A stretch of 5,109 nt of DNA from positions 1 to 5,109 of the forward strand of contig JASLMQ010000174.1 in the NCBI GenBank assembly GCA_030746455.1. The letters run 5' to 3'. Both the position numbers and the translations under genes were made by a program. Source of the stretch: Candidatus Latescibacterota bacterium (lineage in GTDB: Bacteria; Latescibacterota; UBA2968; GCA-2709665). Numbering within the stretch: position 1 is the first letter of the stretch; every line of letters begins with the position of its first letter. Below the pieces are notes generated by a model. The model was given only the letters and a program-made list of their open reading frames with translations. It was not told the DNA's origin and made no database searches. Positions 4,740 through 5,109 of the stretch are shown in pieces.

Positions 4740-5109
4740 ATGCTCGCGAAGATATTCAAGAAGAACCCGACCGACCGAGGGGATGGGACCCATCCCGCAC
4801 TGACGCGGCTATCGAAACTGGGGGCCAGGTCTGCGCACTGTACGATGATCCGCACGGCAGACGGTAAGGAGATCAGCGACGAACTGGGCCCGGTGTCCTT
4901 CTATCGCCGCCGCGACCGCCTCTTCACGCAGGACCGAGCGCTCTACCTCGCTCCGCCTCCCGGCTTCCGGATCGACGATGTTCTGTTTTCGGGCCGGGGC
5001 GAGGTCCTCAACCTGAAGTTCACGCACGAGACAGTGCCGTACAGTCTCGACTGCGAGGTCGTGAAACGGGTGCGCTTTTCAGATCGGTTGATGGGGGGGA
5101 TGGAGCCGC
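4740..5109 (+). CDS. Hypothetical protein, possible PilZ/YcgR-like N-terminal region (partial, 3' end outside window)
   Basis: ATG 4740 is preceded by AAGGGG at 4727-4732 (7 nt spacing) and stays open to the window edge, 123 codons. The product begins MLAKIFKKNPTDRGDG. It has a basic, polar N-terminus with no signal peptide or membrane helix. About residues 50-115 alternate hydrophobic and charged residues as in a beta barrel, for example VLNLKFTHETVPYSLDCEVV. This resembles the N-terminal domain of YcgR-type c-di-GMP effectors, whose RxxxR PilZ motif would lie beyond the window, so the assignment is a weak inference. Third codon positions are mostly G/C, supporting real coding. A sigma-54 promoter lies about 150 bases upstream, and sigma-54 often controls motility and surface genes, which fits but does not prove the idea. 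Confidence 0.8.
   Translation, partial: MLAKIFKKNPTDRGDGTHPALTRLSKLGARSAHCTMIRTADGKEISDELGPVSFYRRRDRLFTQDRALYLAPPPGFRIDDVLFSGRGEVLNLKFTHETVPYSLDCEVVKRVRFSDRLMGGMEP

Overview
The window is GC-rich bacterial chromosomal DNA with strong G/C preference at third codon positions and Shine-Dalgarno-led genes. It also has a sigma-70-like promoter, a sigma-54 promoter and a tRNA gene with an encoded CCA end. The combination (tRNA-Lys(CUU), an HDOD signalling protein, a sigma-54 promoter, Moco genes as a pair) fits a free-living Gram-negative-type bacterium. I cannot assign a phylum from sequence alone. No transposase, CRISPR array, prophage gene or long repeat is visible.

Layout. Positions 1-632 (minus strand) hold a short-chain dehydrogenase/reductase, cut off at its C-terminus by the window edge. 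Positions 633-921 are a divergent intergenic region. They contain a small dyad (664-682), a good sigma-70-like promoter (775-803) and a leader of about 110 nt. Next comes a plus-strand cluster: moeA (922-2142), moaC (2184-2660), and a small gene for a membrane-anchored coiled-coil protein (2675-2975) whose reading frame is broken by one base near 2753. Positions 2976-3104 carry the promoter of a tRNA-Lys(CUU) gene (3105-3180). The tRNA is followed by a strong hairpin (3240-3277). An HDOD-domain gene ends at 4218; it has clear coding sequence upstream of its first canonical start codon and may start at ACG 3355. After it come a possible 28-codon ORF (4267-4353), a small hairpin and a 12-bp terminator-like hairpin (4381-4421). 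Positions 4422-4739 are a non-coding, locally AT-rich regulatory region. It holds an exact-consensus sigma-54 -24/-12 promoter (4564-4579), upstream palindromes and a structured leader. The last gene starts at ATG 4740 and runs off the window; it resembles the N-terminal part of PilZ/YcgR-like proteins, but this is weakly supported.

How the genes fit together. MoaC acts early in molybdenum cofactor synthesis (GTP-derived intermediate to cyclic pyranopterin monophosphate). MoeA acts last (molybdate insertion into adenylylated molybdopterin). The two are spaced like an operon. The HDOD protein and the sigma-54-controlled gene suggest a signalling or motility neighbourhood, separated from the Moco cluster by the tRNA gene. 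The points most worth a second look are the sigma-54 promoter region, the frameshifted coiled-coil gene, and the missing canonical start of the HDOD gene.
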